From the NCBI GenBank assembly GCA_900554895.1, contig USIX01000139.1, positions 1 to 6,030 on the forward strand: a DNA stretch of 6,030 nt. The letters are read 5' to 3'. Below are positions 4,902-6,030 of the stretch, piece by piece. The first letter of the stretch is position 1; each line of letters starts with the position of its first letter. The stretch comes from an uncultured Megamonas sp. (lineage in GTDB: Bacteria > Bacillota > Negativicutes > Selenomonadales > Selenomonadaceae). The position numbers and the translations under genes are program-made. The notes under the pieces are model-generated. The model did not search any database. It was not told where the DNA came from and worked only from the letters and a program-made list of their open reading frames with translations.

Positions 4902-5588
4902 TTATTTATGCATATATTCCAGGTCTAGGGAATGACCAGGTTCCACGATTTTTACGAAGCAACGGGCAATGCTTTCTGCATATGCTTTGAAATTTCTCGG
5001 TTCCTGTTCAATTACCGGCCAAGTATTGTAATGAATAGGAATTACATAGGATGTCTTGAGCAGCTGTGCTGCTTTGGCGGCGTCTTCTATGCCCATCGTA
5101 AAATTGTCTCCGATTGGCAAAATTGCATAATGGATTTTCTGTTTTTCACCGATAAGTTTCATATCGCTGAACAGTGCCGTATCACCGGAATAATATACAA
5201 CGGTATCATCATTGAAATGAATTACAAAACCGCAGGCAACGCCGCCAGCAACACCAGAGCTGTGCATAGCCGGAACCATGGTAACTGTACCGAAAGAAAA
5301 GTGTGCACTGCCGCCGAGGTTCATTCCGTGCACATTATCATAACCTGCCGGGAACAGATTGATTATTTCCGGAATGGCAACGAGCATAGGATGATTTATT
5401 TCAGCAATTTTCAACGCATCGCTGAAATGGTCTTCATGCGCGTGGGAAACGAACATATAATCGCAGATAACATCGCGCGGTTTTAACTTTGCCTGTTTAT
5501 TAAAGCTTAAAAACGGGTCGAATAGCAGTTTTTCATGACCTGTGTCCAGCATAAAGCACGCATGTCCGTAATAATTAAAAGTAATCAT
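4902..5588 (-). CDS. UPF0173-family metal-dependent hydrolase (metallo-beta-lactamase fold)
   Basis: From the preferred start this is a 228-residue single-domain protein, the usual UPF0173 (YtkL-like) size. Predicted metal ligands are HAHEDH at residues 49-54, H109 (AMHSSG), D136 (SGDT) and H186 (PIHYNT), so two metal ions should bind and the enzyme looks intact. Substrates of this subfamily are not settled. The frame extends to ATG at 5606, but that one has no SD. The stretch it would encode (MKGELK) is really the SD AAGGGGAG at 5602-5595, and ATG at 5588 follows it by 6 nt and yields the normal MITFNYYGHACF N terminus. It lies 36 nt after recN and 14 nt before miaA, so it probably belongs to one operon with them. 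No signal peptide; cytoplasmic. Confidence 0.9.
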   Translation of the reverse strand: MITFNYYGHACFMLDTGHEKLLFDPFLSFNKQAKLKPRDVICDYMFVSHAHEDHFSDALKIAEINHPMLVAIPEIINLFPAGYDNVHGMNLGGSAHFSFGTVTMVPAMHSSGVAGGVACGFVIHFNDDTVVYYSGDTALFSDMKLIGEKQKIHYAILPIGDNFTMGIEDAAKAAQLLKTSYVIPIHYNTWPVIEQEPRNFKAYAESIARCFVKIVEPGHSLDLEYMHK

Positions 5589-5594
5589 TTTTAG

Positions 5595-5602
5595 CTCCCC
5601 TT
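5595..5602 (-). promoter_or_regulatory. ribosome site that sets the UPF0173 hydrolase start
   Basis: AAGGGGAG on the minus strand sits 6 nt before ATG 5588-5586 and inside the would-be N-terminal extension from ATG 5606. It supports the shorter protein. Confidence 0.75.
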
Positions 5603-5624
5603 TCATAAATAGAAATATTGTTGA

Positions 5625-6030
5625 TTACACAGATAATAATCTTTTTTTCTGCCTTGCATTGGCCAGCATTTCTTCGGCATTTTCCATGGAAGCCTGTGTA
5701 AGTTCCGTACCGGAAGCCATGCGGGCAATTTCGGCAATCCTTGCACCATAGTCTATTTCTTCAATATTGGTGAAGGTTTTATTATCTTTTGTTTCCTTGT
5801 GAATATAAAAATGGGCATCCGCCATAGCGGCAATCTGAGGCAGGTGCGTAATGCAGATAACCTGTCTGTTTATGGCAATTCTGGCTATTTTTTCCGCCAT
5901 CATCTGTGCCGTCTTGCCGCCGACGCCGATATCCACTTCATCGAATACCATGAGATTGGCATCATCTTTTTGTGCTGTAATCGTTTTTATCGCTAAAGCA
6001 ATACGGGACAATTCGCCGCCCGATACGATT
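5625..6030 (-). CDS. recN: DNA repair protein RecN, C-terminal part (cut by window edge)
   Basis: Only the last 134 residues are in the window; the 5' part lies beyond position 6030. RecN is an SMC-like ATPase that gathers and tethers double-strand break ends. The visible part is its C-terminal ATPase lobe: the ABC signature SGGELSR at visible residues 3-9, Walker B LMVFDEVDIG at 26-35 with catalytic E31, and the H-loop CITHLPQIA with H62. Spacing and sequence (SGGELSRIALA, FDEVD, ITHLPQ) are characteristic of RecN rather than RecF or SMC. The TTG at 6011 is an internal leucine codon of the signature motif, not a start. The stop at 5627-5625 is followed 36 nt on by the UPF0173 gene, suggesting recN is upstream in the same operon. 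An intact gene cannot be confirmed from this end alone. Confidence 0.93.
   Translation of the reverse strand, partial: IVSGGELSRIALAIKTITAQKDDANLMVFDEVDIGVGGKTAQMMAEKIARIAINRQVICITHLPQIAAMADAHFYIHKETKDNKTFTNIEEIDYGARIAEIARMASGTELTQASMENAEEMLANARQKKRLLSV

Noticed and set aside
4932..5486. 184-residue plus-strand open frame opposite the UPF0173 hydrolase
   Set aside because: It is antisense to a gene with intact metal-binding motifs and has no ribosome site; its composition looks like a shadow of the real gene.
6009..6011. TTG as the start of a separate 128-residue protein
   Set aside because: It is the leucine of the SGGELSR signature, and the frame stays open to the window edge, so it is an internal codon of recN.

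Overview
The window is an AT-rich stretch of ordinary bacterial chromosome. It has strong Gram-positive-style Shine-Dalgarno sites and consensus sigma-70/sigma-A promoters. The gene order recN - UPF0173 metallo-hydrolase - miaA - hfq, a Bacillus-like Hfq core, and an F420-ligase-like protein with no other F420 gene nearby all suggest a Firmicute. My guess is the Negativicutes (Selenomonas/Megamonas relatives), but this is inferred from protein character and synteny, not proven.

Left half (plus strand). A weakly supported promoter region precedes a 51-residue zinc-ribbon protein (131-286). A near-perfect promoter (TTGAAA, 17 nt, TATAAT; 317-345) then drives a cluster made of a YbgC/4HBT-type acyl-CoA thioesterase (397-804), glutamate racemase murI (827-1639), a membrane-anchored protein of unknown function (GTG start, 1658-2206) and a CofE/F420-0:glutamate-ligase-like protein (2272-2931). 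The first three are 18-22 nt apart. The fourth follows a 65-nt gap and may also have its own weak promoter. The cluster ends at a hairpin terminator (2942-2987) that it shares with the converging marR gene.

Right half (minus strand). A recN fragment (C-terminal ATPase part, running off the right edge), a UPF0173 beta-lactamase-fold hydrolase, miaA and hfq lie close together and read leftwards as a probable operon. It ends in a long hairpin with an A6/T6 base (3543-3615). Downstream of that, marR is a separate single-gene unit. Its promoter -10 box lies inside a 25-bp palindrome (3462-3486), the expected layout for an autorepressed MarR gene.

How the genes relate. murI supplies D-glutamate for peptidoglycan. 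miaA (tRNA i6A37) and hfq (sRNA chaperone) form a widely conserved post-transcriptional pair. recN repairs double-strand breaks. I see no mobile element with a transposase, no CRISPR array, no tRNA or rRNA, and no clear new multi-gene system. The points most worth a second look are the marR operator and its unusual start codon, the long structured repeat after hfq with a look-alike 19-mer near the left end, and the three poorly understood proteins (zinc ribbon, membrane-anchored protein, F420-ligase-like protein).
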